Source of the DNA: CAIWHR01 sp963816925
Lineage (GTDB): Bacteria; Pseudomonadota; Gammaproteobacteria; Burkholderiales; Casimicrobiaceae
Direction: 5' to 3'
DNA length: 64,000 nucleotides
Assembly: GCA_963816925.1 (NCBI GenBank)
Contig: CAWFMY010000027.1
Coordinates: 248,001-312,000, forward strand
Under the pieces are notes generated by a model. That model saw nothing but the letters and a program-made list of their open reading frames with translations, was not told the DNA's origin and ran no database searches. Position 1 is the first letter of the stretch. The number at the start of each line of letters is the position of its first letter. The translations under genes were made by a program, and so were the position numbers. This document shows positions 9,052 to 18,180 of this stretch, piece after piece.

Positions 9052-10125
9052 ATGCGCCGCATCGCCCGTTCGCTCGTCGTCGCCTCGCTCCTTGCAACCG
9101 TCCCGTCCCTCGCGCTCGCTGCGCAGCGGACGTTTGTCTCCGCGGGCGGAAGCGACTTGAATCCCTGCTCGCTGGCCGCGCCGTGCCGTTCACTCGCGGC
9201 GGCGCTCGTCAATACCGCTGCCAACGGCGAGATCATCATCCAGGATTCCGCCGGCTACGGGCCCGTGACGATCGCGCAATCGGTGTCGATCGTCGCGCCG
9301 CCGGGCGTCTATGGCGGCATCTCGATCCTTTCGGGCACCGGGATCACGATAAACGGCAGCGGCATCAACGTCACCCTGAAAGGCCTCACGATCAATGGCC
9401 AGGGCGGCGTGACAGGCATCGATTTCCAGGGAGCCTCGTCGAACTCGAAGGTTCGCATCGAAAGCATCGAGATCGCCAATTTGACGGGCAACGGCATCAC
9501 GGTCTCGGCCGGTTCTTCCGAAGTGCTGGTCGTCGACAGCATCATCCGCGACACGGGCGGCGACGGCATCGAGGCCATGGGGTCGTCGACGATCACCGTC
9601 GACCGCAGTCGATTCGATCGCAATGCGAATGGCATCTATGCCCATGATGGGCCCGTCGTTTTCGTCTCCAACAGCGTCGTCGCCAACAGCGCATCTTCGG
9701 GTATGCGACTGTTCGTCGCGCTGGCTGGTTCTACCGTGAGCGCAAGCATCGAAAGCTGCTCGCTTACCGGCGCGGGCAACGAGGTTGTTTATCTCGATAC
9801 CCAGGGCGCCAATTCGACGATCGATGTCACGGTGAGCCGGTCGACGCTCGTGCGCAATCAGAACGGAGTCGGCGTCAACGCATCGGCCGGGGGCAGCGTC
9901 GCCACCGCCGTTTTGAAGGACAACGTGATCAGCAAGAATTCCAACAAAGGCGTGTACGCGCAATTCGCCGGCGCCACGGCTGTTCTGTCGGGCAACACGA
10001 TCACCGGCAACGCGACCGGGTTGCAATCGCTGAGTTCGGGCGTACTCAAATCCTTCGGCAACAACAGCGTGGTCAATAACACCACCAACGGCACGGCTTC
10101 GCTCACCCCGGTACCGAGCAGCTGA
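9052..10125 (+). CDS. Secreted right-handed parallel beta-helix protein
   Basis: The ATG at 9052, preceded by AGGGGGAA, gives a 357-residue protein with a clear Sec signal peptide (RRIARSLVVASLLATVPSLALA, cleaved near residue 24). The mature part begins TFVSAGGSDLNPCS and consists of repeated short strands rich in Asn, Gly, Ser, Thr and Val (NGITVS, GGDGIEA, NANGIYA, NQNGVGV, NSNKGVY, NATGLQS), the pattern of pectate-lyase-like or parallel-beta-helix repeats. No catalytic motif is evident. Its place inside a polysaccharide locus suggests a glycan lyase, esterase or surface glycan-binding protein. An in-frame start further upstream (8932) would bury the signal peptide and is less likely. Confidence 0.75.
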   Translation: MRRIARSLVVASLLATVPSLALAAQRTFVSAGGSDLNPCSLAAPCRSLAAALVNTAANGEIIIQDSAGYGPVTIAQSVSIVAPPGVYGGISILSGTGITINGSGINVTLKGLTINGQGGVTGIDFQGASSNSKVRIESIEIANLTGNGITVSAGSSEVLVVDSIIRDTGGDGIEAMGSSTITVDRSRFDRNANGIYAHDGPVVFVSNSVVANSASSGMRLFVALAGSTVSASIESCSLTGAGNEVVYLDTQGANSTIDVTVSRSTLVRNQNGVGVNASAGGSVATAVLKDNVISKNSNKGVYAQFAGATAVLSGNTITGNATGLQSLSSGVLKSFGNNSVVNNTTNGTASLTPVPSS

Positions 10126-10153
10126 ACCTGCACACGCATCGGCATCGCCCGGC

Positions 10154-11969
10154 ATGACCTCCCGCCGCGTCTCCCGCGCCCGCGCGCTGCGCCAGGCGTT
10201 CGCGCGCCAGTGGCGGCGCGTTCGCGCGGACCCGAGCCTGCTGCCGCATTTCGCGGGCAAGGCGTGGCGCATCGTGCGCGGAGGGCGGCTCGACAAGCTG
10301 ATCGAGCGCAACCGGATGCGCACCGACTGGTTCTCGGACTACAGCGCCTGGGCCGCCGAGCACGATACCCGGAGCCCATTGCATTTCACGCTGCTCGGCG
10401 AGCGTGTCGCCGCCTTGCCCCACGCGCCGCGCTTCGCCCTTGTCGTGGTCGAAGAGGCGCACGCCCGGACGGGGGCGCGCACCGAGACGCTGGCGGCGCT
10501 GGACGCGCAGGTGCACCGGCCCGTCGCCGTCGAATCCGTCCGTGACGAAGTCGCCGCGCTGAACGCGCTCGCACGGCTCGCCTTGCGCAACGACATCGAC
10601 TATCTCGGCACCCTGTCCGCGGGCGACGTCCTCGCGCCCGATGCGCTTGCCGAACTTGCGCTTGAACTCGGAGCGGCGCCGTCCACTGTCCTCGCCTACG
10701 TCGACCACGACGAGCGTCTTTCCGATGGCTCGCGCGCGAATCCGGACTTCAAGCCGTGCTGGGATCCGTTCCTGTTCGCGCAGGAACCGTATTTCATGCG
10801 CGCGGCCGTGGCGCGCCGCGACGCGGTCGCCGCCGCGTTCAAGGGCGCGCCGCCCGACTCGGAATGGGACCTGCTCTGGCGCATCGCCGAAATGGCGCCC
10901 ACGCACACGATTGCCCACCTCCCGCGCGTGCTGATCCATCGCGCCCATCTGCCGCGCGGCGACGGCAAGGCGTCCCGTCCGGCGCACCGGCACTTCGAGC
11001 GCCTCGGCATGCGCCCGGATTACGAGCCGTTGACGCAGCGAACCTGGCGACTGCGGCTGCCGCTGCCGCAACCGGCGCCGCAGGTGACGGTGATCATCCC
11101 GACACGCGACCAGCCGGACCTGCTCGCGGCGGCCGTCGACGGCGTCCTCACGCGCACCGCGTACCCGCATCTCGAGCTCATCGTCGTCGACAACGGCAGC
11201 GCGCTGCCCGAAACGCGTGCGCTGCTGTCCCGACTTGAATCGACGCCGCGCGTCCGCGTGCTGCGCGACCCGGCGCCGTTCAACTTCGCACGGCTCAACA
11301 ACCTCGCGGCGAAGAGCGCGACGGGCCGTGTGCTCTGCTTCCTCAACGACGATACGAACGTGATCGTGCCCGATTGGCTCGACGAGATGACCGCGCTCGC
11401 GCTGCGGCCCGAGGTCGGCGTCGTCGGCGCGCGGCTCCTCTACGGCGACGGCACGATCCAGCATGCCGGCGTGCTGCTCGGCGCCTTCGCGCTCACGCAT
11501 CACTTGCTGCAGGGACGGCCCGCGGACTTCCGCGGCTATCGCAACCGCGGGCTGCTGACGCACGCCGTCAGCGCAGTGACCGCTGCCTGCGCCGTGATCA
11601 GGCACGACCTGTTCGACGCGCTTGGCGGCTTCGACGAGGCGTTGCCGGCCGCGTACAACGACGTCGACCTCTGCCTCGCGGCCGGTGCCGAGCGGCCGTT
11701 ACAACGTCGTCGTGAACCGACCCCTCGTCCATCACTTCGAGTCCGCGTCGCGCGGCTACTACCTGCGGCCGGAACAGGAGGCCGCCGACCGCGCGGCGCT
11801 GAACTATCTCATCGGCAAATGGGGCGACGGCGTGCGCGCCGACCCGTTCTACAACCCGAACCTCGCCCTCGACCGCGAGAACTACACGCTCGCGTATCCG
11901 CCGCGCGTGCCCGCCGAGAACGCGTTTCGCTTTCCGTTCGTGCGCACGCCGCCGCCCGGCGCGAAGTGA
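10154..11969 (+). CDS. Family 2 glycosyltransferase, frameshifted near residue 512
   Basis: The N-terminal 300 residues resemble the arrangement of the upstream large transferase (FAGKAWRIVRGG, then WFSDYSAWAAEHD), including a degenerate GT2-like part with NPDFKPCWDPF. A full GT2 catalytic domain follows: VTVIIPTRDQPDLL near 315, LIVVDNGS near 343, and CFLNDDTNV with its Asp pair near 397. Near 11685-11700, in the stretch DVDLCLAAG, the frame breaks. The expected continuation (GRYNVVVNRPLVHHFES, then DPFYNPNLALDRENY and a stop at 11969) is in another frame. The uncorrected frame would end at 12013. The product would be about 604 residues and probably acts with the other transferase in building the same glycan. 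Confidence 0.8.
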
Positions 11970-12065
11970 CGTCGGGCCGGCGTTGTTGCGCCGGAGGCAC
12001 CGGCGCACCATAATCGCCACCGGGCGCGCCCGCCGCGCGTGCCGCGACACTCAGGGAGGTACACC

Positions 12066-12632
12066 ATGGACGTAACGCTGCTGCAGACGATGGGACGCAT
12101 GTGGTGGCTCGTGCTGCTGCGCGGGCTCGCGGCGATCGTGTTCGGCATCCTGGCGTGGGCGAACCCGGGACTGACGTTGATCACGCTCGTGCTGTTCTGG
12201 GGCGCGTATGCGCTGGTCGACGGCGTCGCCGCGCTGATCGGCGGCTGGCAGACCAAGGACTCGGGCAAGCCGATGTGGCAGGTCGTGCTGGTCGGCATCG
12301 TCGGCATCGCCGCCGGCATCTTCACGTTCGTCCAGCCGGGCGTGACCGCGGTGGCGCTGCTGATCCTGATCGCCGCGTGGGCGATCGTCAACGGCGTGTT
12401 CGAAATCGCCGCCGCCATCCGCCTCAGAAAGGAGATCGAGAACGAGTGGCTGCTGATCCTGTCGGGGGTCCTTTCGGTCGTGTTCGGAATCTTCATGATC
12501 GCGAACCCCGGCGCCGGCGCGATGGCGGTGCTGTGGCTCATCGGCGTGTTTGCAATCGCCTACGGCGCGCTGCTTGTGATGCTGTCGTTCAAGCTGAAAA
12601 AGCACGCCGCGCCGAAGGCCGCGGCGGCCTGA
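12066..12632 (+). CDS. hdeD: HdeD / DUF308 family inner-membrane protein
   Basis: A 188-residue protein with six hydrophobic helices in three pairs, each containing the family's repeated pattern of an FGI(L/F) turn and a nearby NPG: ..VFGILAWANPGLTL.., ..AAGIFTFVQPGVTA.., ..VFGIFMIANPGAGA... HdeD proteins sit in the inner membrane and in enteric bacteria are linked to acid resistance; their biochemical role is unknown. The ATG at 12066 is chosen because GGGAGG lies eight bases upstream. An upstream in-frame ATG at 12039 has no such site. It is convergent with the nitroreductase gene 21 bases away and has no obvious link to its neighbours. Confidence 0.85.
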   Translation: MDVTLLQTMGRMWWLVLLRGLAAIVFGILAWANPGLTLITLVLFWGAYALVDGVAALIGGWQTKDSGKPMWQVVLVGIVGIAAGIFTFVQPGVTAVALLILIAAWAIVNGVFEIAAAIRLRKEIENEWLLILSGVLSVVFGIFMIANPGAGAMAVLWLIGVFAIAYGALLVMLSFKLKKHAAPKAAAA

Positions 12633-12653
12633 CTGCCGGATCCGCGTCCCGAC

Positions 12654-13436
12654 CTACGGCAGGAAGTGCTTCGCTTCCAATAGCGCACGCAGCTTCGCGG
12701 AATCCTCGCGAAAGATGTCGGGGTCGTACTTGACCTTGCTCGTGTAGTAATGCGCGAGCGAGGTGATCCCCATCGCCTCGATCCGCGCCTTGGTCTCCGG
12801 GTCCGACATGTAGCGCTGCCAGCCGCGGATTTCGCGCTGTGCATAGATCGCCTCGATCTGTTCGCCCGTGGGCTCGCGGTAGCGCTCGTCGTGCAGGAGC
12901 GCCGGCACCGGCAGGCGATCGCGCTTGGCGGGATCTTCAGCCGGCCAGCCGACGACGATCGTGGTGACCGGCACGCAGGTGTCCGGCAGTTCCAGGAACG
13001 CCGCGATTTCGGTCATCGAATGCAGCGTCGTCCCCATGTAGCAGATGCCGAGGCCATGCGCCTGGAAGCCGAGGCAGACGTTCTGCGCGACAATGATCGC
13101 GTCGAAGGCCGCGACGTGGTAGCCGAGCAGGTTGTTGAAATTGTCGCGCGCGCCGCGGCGCCGCAGCCACGCCCGCGTGCGGAACCAATCGGCGCAGAAC
13201 GTGACGACGAGCGGCGCCTGCAGCACCATCGGCTGCTCGAAATGCAGCTCGTACAGCCTGCGCTTGCGTTCGGGATCGCGCGTCAGCACCATCGACACGC
13301 TGTTGAGGTTGCCCGACGACGAGCTGCCGGCGATCGCGTCGGCGCAGACCTGCTCGACCAGTGAAGCGTCGATTGGATCCGGCTTGTACTCGCGGATGGA
13401 GCGGTGCCCGTTCAGCAGTCTTGAAAGCTCGTTCAT
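12654..13436 (-). CDS. Nitroreductase-family FMN oxidoreductase
   Basis: A 260-residue protein starting MNELSRLLNGHRSIREYKPDPID, where the HRSIREY segment is the N-terminal FMN-phosphate-binding part of the nitroreductase fold. SSSSGNLNSVSMVL is the second FMN contact and AFDAIIVAQNVCLGFQAHGLGICYMG is the conserved core helix-loop. The C-terminal 50 residues (REIRGWQRYMSDPETKARIEAMG onward) are an extension. Such enzymes reduce nitroaromatics, quinones or enones with NAD(P)H. It is the last gene of a minus-strand operon, with its ATG overlapping the stop of the FUSC-like gene (ATGA). The substrate cannot be told from sequence. Confidence 0.8.
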   Translation of the reverse strand: MNELSRLLNGHRSIREYKPDPIDASLVEQVCADAIAGSSSSGNLNSVSMVLTRDPERKRRLYELHFEQPMVLQAPLVVTFCADWFRTRAWLRRRGARDNFNNLLGYHVAAFDAIIVAQNVCLGFQAHGLGICYMGTTLHSMTEIAAFLELPDTCVPVTTIVVGWPAEDPAKRDRLPVPALLHDERYREPTGEQIEAIYAQREIRGWQRYMSDPETKARIEAMGITSLAHYYTSKVKYDPDIFREDSAKLRALLEAKHFLP

Positions 13437-13942
13437 GGCGGCGGGCCTCCGGAAATGGAGGGAGACGGCCGCGGCCACAACAGGACGGTCAGGAGGGCGG
13501 CGGCGGCGCCGATGCACGATTCGCCGAAGCGCAGCGCGCCATTGAGGAGCGGGCTCGACCCCGGCGCCGCCACCGAAACCGCGAACACGATGATGACGGT
13601 GATCGCGGCAAGGCGCCCGTTATCCGGCACGCCGGCAAATTGACAGACCAATACCGTTGCGCCGACCGCCAGCGCGGCGCCCACCGCATTGACCGGAAAC
13701 CCATAGAGATATGCAGCGCCGATCGCCGCGCCAATCAGCGTCCCGAGGAGGCGCAGCGCGGCCTGCCTCGAGGTCTCGTGCGGCGTCGCCTGCAGCACCA
13801 CGATTCCCGTGATGGTCGCCCAAATCGCGCCGATGCCGGCGGAGTCCGCGTGGATCATGCCGGTAAACGATTTGCCCGCGACGATGCACACCCACGCGAC
13901 CAGCGCGCTCTGCATCGCGATCCGGAAACGTGCGCCGTTCAT
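13433..13942 (-). CDS. Short FUSC-like / aromatic acid exporter family membrane protein
   Basis: A 169-residue protein with five or so hydrophobic segments: ..LVAWVCIVAGKSF.., ..GAIWATITGIVVLQ.., ..ALRLLGTLIGAAIGAAYLYGF.., ..ALAVGATVLVCQF.., ..ITVIIVFAVSVA... The segment RLLGTLIGAAIGA is typical of the FUSC/aromatic-acid-exporter (AaeB-like) membrane domain. Family members are usually 350-700 residues with a cytoplasmic domain, so this one is the membrane half only. Its start overlaps the stop of the zinc-finger gene and its stop overlaps the nitroreductase start (both ATGA), so the four genes should be one translationally coupled unit. A role in efflux of a small aromatic or nitro compound is possible. 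Confidence 0.65.
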   Translation of the reverse strand: MNGARFRIAMQSALVAWVCIVAGKSFTGMIHADSAGIGAIWATITGIVVLQATPHETSRQAALRLLGTLIGAAIGAAYLYGFPVNAVGAALAVGATVLVCQFAGVPDNGRLAAITVIIVFAVSVAAPGSSPLLNGALRFGESCIGAAAALLTVLLWPRPSPSISGGPPP

Positions 13943-14268
13943 CGGCCGCGGAGCCGGCCGAGGAGAGTCGTCAGCGCGGAACGCCGCTTCGGCAGCGGGC
14001 CCGGCATCGGATCGAAGTAGCGGCGATGGACATAGCACCAGCCCCAGGTGTCGCCGCGCTCGAGCGAAGAGATCATCGGGTGGCCCGTCGCGTTGAAGTG
14101 CGCGAGCGCGTGCGCGTGCGGGGAATCCTCGCAGCACCCCGCATGGCCGCACGTGAGGCACACGCGAAGCTGCGTCCATTTGGCGCCGATCCGCAGGCAA
14201 TCCTCGCAGCCGCCGGCGCTCGGCGTCACCGTCCGTATCGCGCTGAAGTGCTCACACGAATCGGTCAT
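13939..14268 (-). CDS. UBP-type zinc finger protein
   Basis: A 109-residue protein that is essentially one ZnF-UBP domain: CEHF near residue 5, GCEDC near 20, LRVCLTCGHAGCCEDSPHAHALAHF at 35-60, then GHPMISSL and WGWCYVHRRYF. The spaced Cys and His residues are the usual zinc ligands. In eukaryotes the domain binds the free C terminus of ubiquitin. Bacterial stand-alone versions are common in proteobacteria and have no settled function. It is coupled by ATGA overlaps to the GFA gene upstream and the FUSC-like gene downstream. Confidence 0.85.
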   Translation of the reverse strand: MTDSCEHFSAIRTVTPSAGGCEDCLRIGAKWTQLRVCLTCGHAGCCEDSPHAHALAHFNATGHPMISSLERGDTWGWCYVHRRYFDPMPGPLPKRRSALTTLLGRLRGR

Positions 14269-14783
14269 GACCGGGCTGCGCCGCCCTCGCGCGCGGCCTT
14301 TGCCGCCAGCAGCACCGCGCGTCGTTCGAGGCTCGCTTCGGGCCAATGCTCCGCCGCCATGTAGTACTCGGGCATTGCGGGCGTGCCCGGTGGAAGCACC
14401 ACCCAAGGCTGCTTCGAGGCCGTGAAAATATGGATGTCCGGCGGCAGGCGGTCCGGCGCGTCGAGCGTGCCGACACGGACGAAGCTCACCGCATCGCCGG
14501 CGCCCGCATAGTGGCTCCAGACCGCGACGCGGCATCGCGGGCAGCGGGCGATCTTCTGGCCCTTGCCGCTGTTGGACGGCGTGTCGACGAGCTCGACCTC
14601 GCCGTGCAGCAACGTCACACGATCGCTTTCGATCATCGCATTGAGGGCGAACGACGCGCCGGTCTCGCGCTGGCACCAGCGGCAATGGCAGCAATGGACG
14701 AACATCGGATTCGTCGCCATGCGATAGCGCACGTGGCGGCAGGTGCAGCCGCCGTCCTGCGCGCCGGTGTCGATTGCGCTCAT
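14265..14783 (-). CDS. GFA family (glutathione-dependent formaldehyde-activating-like) zinc protein
   Basis: A 172-residue protein with the CENP-V/GFA zinc-binding pattern: GGCTCRHVRYRM near residue 12, CCHCRWCQRETGASF at 31-45, and CPRCRVAVWSHY near 82. The family includes Gfa, once thought to form S-hydroxymethylglutathione, but most members have unknown substrates. The extra C-terminal 50 residues are not distinctive. It is the first gene of the coupled minus-strand operon 14783 to 12654, which also encodes the zinc finger, FUSC-like and nitroreductase proteins. Confidence 0.8.
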   Translation of the reverse strand: MSAIDTGAQDGGCTCRHVRYRMATNPMFVHCCHCRWCQRETGASFALNAMIESDRVTLLHGEVELVDTPSNSGKGQKIARCPRCRVAVWSHYAGAGDAVSFVRVGTLDAPDRLPPDIHIFTASKQPWVVLPPGTPAMPEYYMAAEHWPEASLERRAVLLAAKAAREGGAARS

Positions 14784-14825
14784 CGAGCTCGCTGTGCGTG
14801 ACGGGGACGACGCATCATCGGCAAT

Positions 14826-15227
14826 TCATCCGGTGCTCCGGCGCGCGGCGTCCGGTTCGTTGGCCTTGAGCCATGCCTCGGCCGCCGCCGTGTCCGTGAA
14901 CACGTCGCCTTTCAAGCCGGCGTCGGCGGCGGCCCTGACGCCGAACTTGTTGGGATCGATGTATTCCGGCGACGCGACCACCGCGAGGATGAGCCGGCCC
15001 TGCGCCGCGTGCGCCCAGTCCTGGGCCATCCAGAAGCGATCGGCGAGCGTCGGAACGGTATATCCGGAGAGGCCGGTGACGTCGACCAGTATCTTCGTTC
15101 CGCCCTTCGCGCAGCAAAGGGCAATGGCGCTCGTGATCAGGGCTACGCCGTCGACGAGCGAAACGATTCCTCGGGGACGAAACCGGCATAACCCATCTGC
15201 AAACGTCATGTATTCCTGGACGTGCAT
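14826..15227 (-). CDS. STAS / SpoIIAA-like domain protein
   Basis: A 133-residue protein: an N-terminal strand region (ADGLCRFRPRGIVSLVDGVALI), then TKILVDVTGLSGYTVPTLADRF, AQGRLILAVVASPEYIDP, and FTDTAAAEAWLKANE. The alternating pattern, the ILVDVTG strand and the EAWL ending fit the STAS-like fold often annotated as hypothetical in betaproteobacteria. The start is taken at the ATG at 15227 because AAGGA lies just upstream; 15284 is a longer alternative. No partner kinase or sigma factor lies nearby. It lies 42 bases upstream of the GFA operon on the same strand. Confidence 0.6.
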   Translation of the reverse strand: MHVQEYMTFADGLCRFRPRGIVSLVDGVALITSAIALCCAKGGTKILVDVTGLSGYTVPTLADRFWMAQDWAHAAQGRLILAVVASPEYIDPNKFGVRAAADAGLKGDVFTDTAAAEAWLKANEPDAARRSTG

Positions 15228-15474
15228 GAATTCCTTTTTTGCGCAGGTGGTCCGTACCGATGGGTCCTGCGACGCAGTGGGCAAACGTCGAATCGCCGCG
15301 CCCGAATTTCGGACTCGACAATTTACGCCCGGCGTACGGGAGGGTCAATCGGGCATGTCGCGCGCATCAGCCACGACAACAAAATGCCGCGACAATTTCC
15401 GTCGCGGCATGTCGAAAGGAACTCCGCCTCGCGCATTCACCGCCGGCGCTCCGCGGTGGCCGCAAGGGGAATCG

Positions 15475-16060
15475 TTACTGGACCGCGGGAAGGCTGCAGT
15501 TCACCGACGAGACGATCGGATCGCCCAGCTTGCCATCGGCATTCTGCGGGTAATACGAGATTGTCATCTTGCTGGCGTTGAGCGCGATGCCTTCCGTCGG
15601 CGTGCTGTCGCCACCCTCGGCGCCGCTGTCCTGCACCGACGAAACGATGACGTCCTGCAGCTCATATTTGAGGAAGGCGCCGGACTGCTGCTTCGCCACC
15701 TGTTTTGACGAACTCGATCTGGCCTTTCTGGAACCGTTGCCCCGTCATGACCGCCGTGATCAGCGGCGGGCTCGCGCGGTCGAATGCCTTGGCGGCGGCG
15801 ATCGCGGAGCAGGTGGACTTGCCGACACTCGCGCCATCGCCCTTGGAGGTCCGTCCCTGGAAGCCGGAGGAGTACGAGAACAGCTCGATCCATTTCTCGT
15901 GTCCCTTCTGGGTGACTTCCCCTACGACATTGTCGAGCTTGAGAAAGATGTCGAAGGCCGCCATCGCGGGCGCCGGCACCACGGCGCTTGCGGCCAGCGC
16001 CGCGGCCAGCAACGGTCGGCGCACCTTCGATCCAGCGGACTTCTGGTTCGCTTCAGTCAT
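15475..16060 (-). CDS. Hcp-like tube protein with N-terminal signal peptide, frameshifted
   Basis: From the ATG at 16060, with AGGAG eight bases upstream, the protein begins with a basic, hydrophobic leader (KVRRPLLAAALAASAVVPAPAMA, cleavage near residue 34). The mature part starts FDIFLKLDNVVGEV and continues HEKWIELFSYSSGF, the N-terminal signature of type VI secretion Hcp proteins. After QIEFVKTG near 15700 the frame breaks. The expected continuation AKQQSGAFLKYELQDVIVSS and the C-terminal strand to the stop at 15475 are in another frame. Correcting one base gives about 194 residues. No other type VI genes are visible in the window, and a cleavable leader is unusual for a true T6SS tube, so this may be an Hcp-fold periplasmic or secreted protein. 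Confidence 0.7.
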
Positions 16061-16241
16061 GGTCTTTGCTCCTGTGGATAGCACACGTCGCACGAGACTG
16101 ACCGAATCCGCGATATGTCCATCCAGCATGTTGCGGCACGCGAACCCGGCCATGAAGAATAAACCGCGCGGAGCGGACGCACAAGTGCAAACCGGCGACG
16201 GTCGAGGCGACGGGCATTGGCGCCCCGCATTCGCGATCGGG

Positions 16242-16247
16242 TATAGT
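16242..16247 (+). promoter_or_regulatory. -10 box of the methyltransferase gene
   Basis: TATAGT at 16242-16247 lies 35 bases upstream of the GTG start at 16283. A weak -35 candidate TTGGCG is at 16217-16222 with a 19-base spacer. The region 16061-16241 between the divergent Hcp-like gene and this promoter shows no other signal. Confidence 0.4.
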
Positions 16248-16282
16248 CGGCTCGCCTTGCATCCAATGAGACCGCCGCGATC

Positions 16283-17767
16283 GTGACGCCCTACGATGCA
16301 ATCCGGTATCCGGGCCGGCCCTATGCGGAGACGCACCCCGATCGCCTCGCGGCGGCGGCCACGTTCCACGGGCTGACGCCGGCGTCGCCCGATCACTGTC
16401 GAGTGCTCGAGGTGGGTTGCGGCGACGGCGGCAATCTCGTTCCGATGGCATACGGCTTGCCGGCAAGCGAGTTCATGGGGATCGATCTCGCCGCCGACGC
16501 CATCGAGGCCGCGCGAGCGTTTGCGCAGCGCGCGGGTGTATCCAATGTCGCATTCGACGCGCTCGACCTCACGCGTTTTCCGCAAAGCGCCGGCGCGTTC
16601 GATTTCATCATCGCGCACGGCGTCTATTCGTGGATCCCGGCGGACGTGCGCGACGCGCTGATCGCGCTCATCGGACGCCATCTCGCCCCGCAAGGCGTCG
16701 CTTTCGTCAGCTACAACACGTTTCCCGGATGCCATCAGCGCCGCATGGTGTGGGAAATGCTGAAGTTCCATACGAGCGAACTCGACGACCCCGAATCGCG
16801 GCTCACCGAGGCCCGCGCGTTGCTGCATCTCGTCGCCCACGGCAACGCGGTCCCGGACGAGTACTCGCTGCCGCTCGTCGCCGAAGCGCAGCGCATGGAG
16901 GACAGGGTGTCGGCGCTGCTCTTCCACGACGACCTGTCGCCGGTGAACGATCCCGTGTACTTCCACGAGTTCGCGGACCATGCGGCCCGGCACGGACTCC
17001 AGTATCTCGCCGAGGCGGCGTTCGTGATGTCGAGCTACGCGGGCATCGCGCCCGAGGCGCGCGGGATACTCGCGGCGCTGGATCCGATCACCCGGCAGCA
17101 GTATCTCGATTTCATCAAATGCCGCCGCTTTCGCCAAACCTTGCTGTGCCGCGACGCGGTGGTGCTGGACCGCAATGAAACGCCCGCGCGGATGCGCTCG
17201 CTCTCGTTTACCGCCGCGCGCCGCGTGCACCGCACAGCGCAACTCGAGAATGCGCCGCCCGGATCACCGGAACCCACCGCCACGGCTGGCGACGGCGGCA
17301 TCGCGCTGATGCAGGCAATGCAGGAGGTCTTGCGCGCAGCCGCACCGCACGCGCTGCCCTTCGGCGCACTGCGAAACGCGATCCGGGAACGGCCCGACGC
17401 GGGACAACGGGAGGCGCCCGGCGACGTCGCGCTGGATGCGGTCATGCTGGCGAGCCTTCAGGCAGGTGTCATCGAGCCCCACGTGATCGCCCCGCGCCTC
17501 GTATGCCCGCCGGGCGAACGGCCCGCCGCGAGCGCCGTGGTCCGGGCCCAACTGGCCGCCGGCGACATGGTGACGTCGCTGTGGCACCAGCTGGTGAAAA
17601 TCGACGACGACGTCGCGTCGCGCCTGCTGCCTTTGCTCGACGGCACGCGCGACCGTAGCGAATTGCGGATCGCGATGGGCGGGATGGCCGGTTCCGATGC
17701 CGCCGGTGCCGCCGAGCTCGACGGGCACCTCCTTCGCCTCGCCAGGCTGGGCCTGCTGGTTTCCTAA
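16283..17767 (+). CDS. Class I SAM methyltransferase with methyltransferase regulatory domain
   Basis: A 494-residue protein starting at a GTG. Residues 35-150 form a Rossmann methyltransferase: motif I VLEVGCGDGGNL at about 40-51, FMGIDLAADAIEAAR at 64-78, and FDFIIAHGVYSWIP at 107-120. Residues 210-320 resemble the methyltransferase regulatory domain (PF10119): VSALLFHDDLSPVNDPVYFHEF, then YLAEAAF. The C terminus (about 400-490) is a small helical module with PLLDGTRDRSEL, as in this family. The substrate is unknown. The gene is convergent with the Rrf2 gene and the two stop codons overlap by four bases. Confidence 0.8.
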   Translation: MTPYDAIRYPGRPYAETHPDRLAAAATFHGLTPASPDHCRVLEVGCGDGGNLVPMAYGLPASEFMGIDLAADAIEAARAFAQRAGVSNVAFDALDLTRFPQSAGAFDFIIAHGVYSWIPADVRDALIALIGRHLAPQGVAFVSYNTFPGCHQRRMVWEMLKFHTSELDDPESRLTEARALLHLVAHGNAVPDEYSLPLVAEAQRMEDRVSALLFHDDLSPVNDPVYFHEFADHAARHGLQYLAEAAFVMSSYAGIAPEARGILAALDPITRQQYLDFIKCRRFRQTLLCRDAVVLDRNETPARMRSLSFTAARRVHRTAQLENAPPGSPEPTATAGDGGIALMQAMQEVLRAAAPHALPFGALRNAIRERPDAGQREAPGDVALDAVMLASLQAGVIEPHVIAPRLVCPPGERPAASAVVRAQLAAGDMVTSLWHQLVKIDDDVASRLLPLLDGTRDRSELRIAMGGMAGSDAAGAAELDGHLLRLARLGLLVS

Positions 17768-18180
17768 GGCTTACGCTGGCGCTCGATCAGCCGCAGCATC
17801 GTCGCGAGCGTGATCGAGCTCATCGTCGCCTTCGCGATCTCGTCGATTTCGGAGAGCACGACACCCAGCGCCCGGCCAACAGGCGTGCGCTCGCCGGGCT
17901 CGCGCCGATCGGGCTCGGGCGGGCCGAAATCCTCGAACAGGCGGATCACGTCCATCAGCGTCAACCGCCGCGCGTTGCCGGCGAAGCGATAGCCGCCGCC
18001 CACGCCGCGTGCCGATTCGACGACCCCGGCGCGCGCAAGCTCGGCAAGCACTTTCGCGAGGTGATGCGACGATACGCCGTATTTCTGCGCGATCTCCGCG
18101 GCGGAGACGTGGCGCGTGGGATCTGCCGCGAATTCGAGGACGCTGTAGAGCGCGAGCGACGTGTTCTTCTGCAGTTTCAC
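17764..18180 (-). CDS. Rrf2-family transcriptional regulator without cysteines
   Basis: A 138-residue winged-helix regulator beginning at a GTG (VKLQKNTSLALYSVLEFA). The family's helix-turn-helix is clear: VSAAEIAQKYGVSSHHLAKVLAELARAGVVESARGVGGGYRF at residues 25-66. IscR and NsrR sense iron-sulfur status or NO through three cysteines around residues 90-110. This protein has no cysteine at all, so it should not hold a cluster by the usual ligands and may respond to a small ligand or partner instead. Its start overlaps the GNAT stop (GTGA), so they share one transcript. The perfect palindrome at 18732-18745 in the operon's own promoter suggests autoregulation and makes this the best candidate for binding the operator shared by three promoters here. 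Confidence 0.85.
   Translation of the reverse strand: MKLQKNTSLALYSVLEFAADPTRHVSAAEIAQKYGVSSHHLAKVLAELARAGVVESARGVGGGYRFAGNARRLTLMDVIRLFEDFGPPEPDRREPGERTPVGRALGVVLSEIDEIAKATMSSITLATMLRLIERQRKP

Noticed and set aside
12633..12662. Possible hairpin terminator between hdeD and the nitroreductase gene
   Set aside because: Only a six-base stem with a large loop and no T run; it is partly coding sequence of the nitroreductase end.
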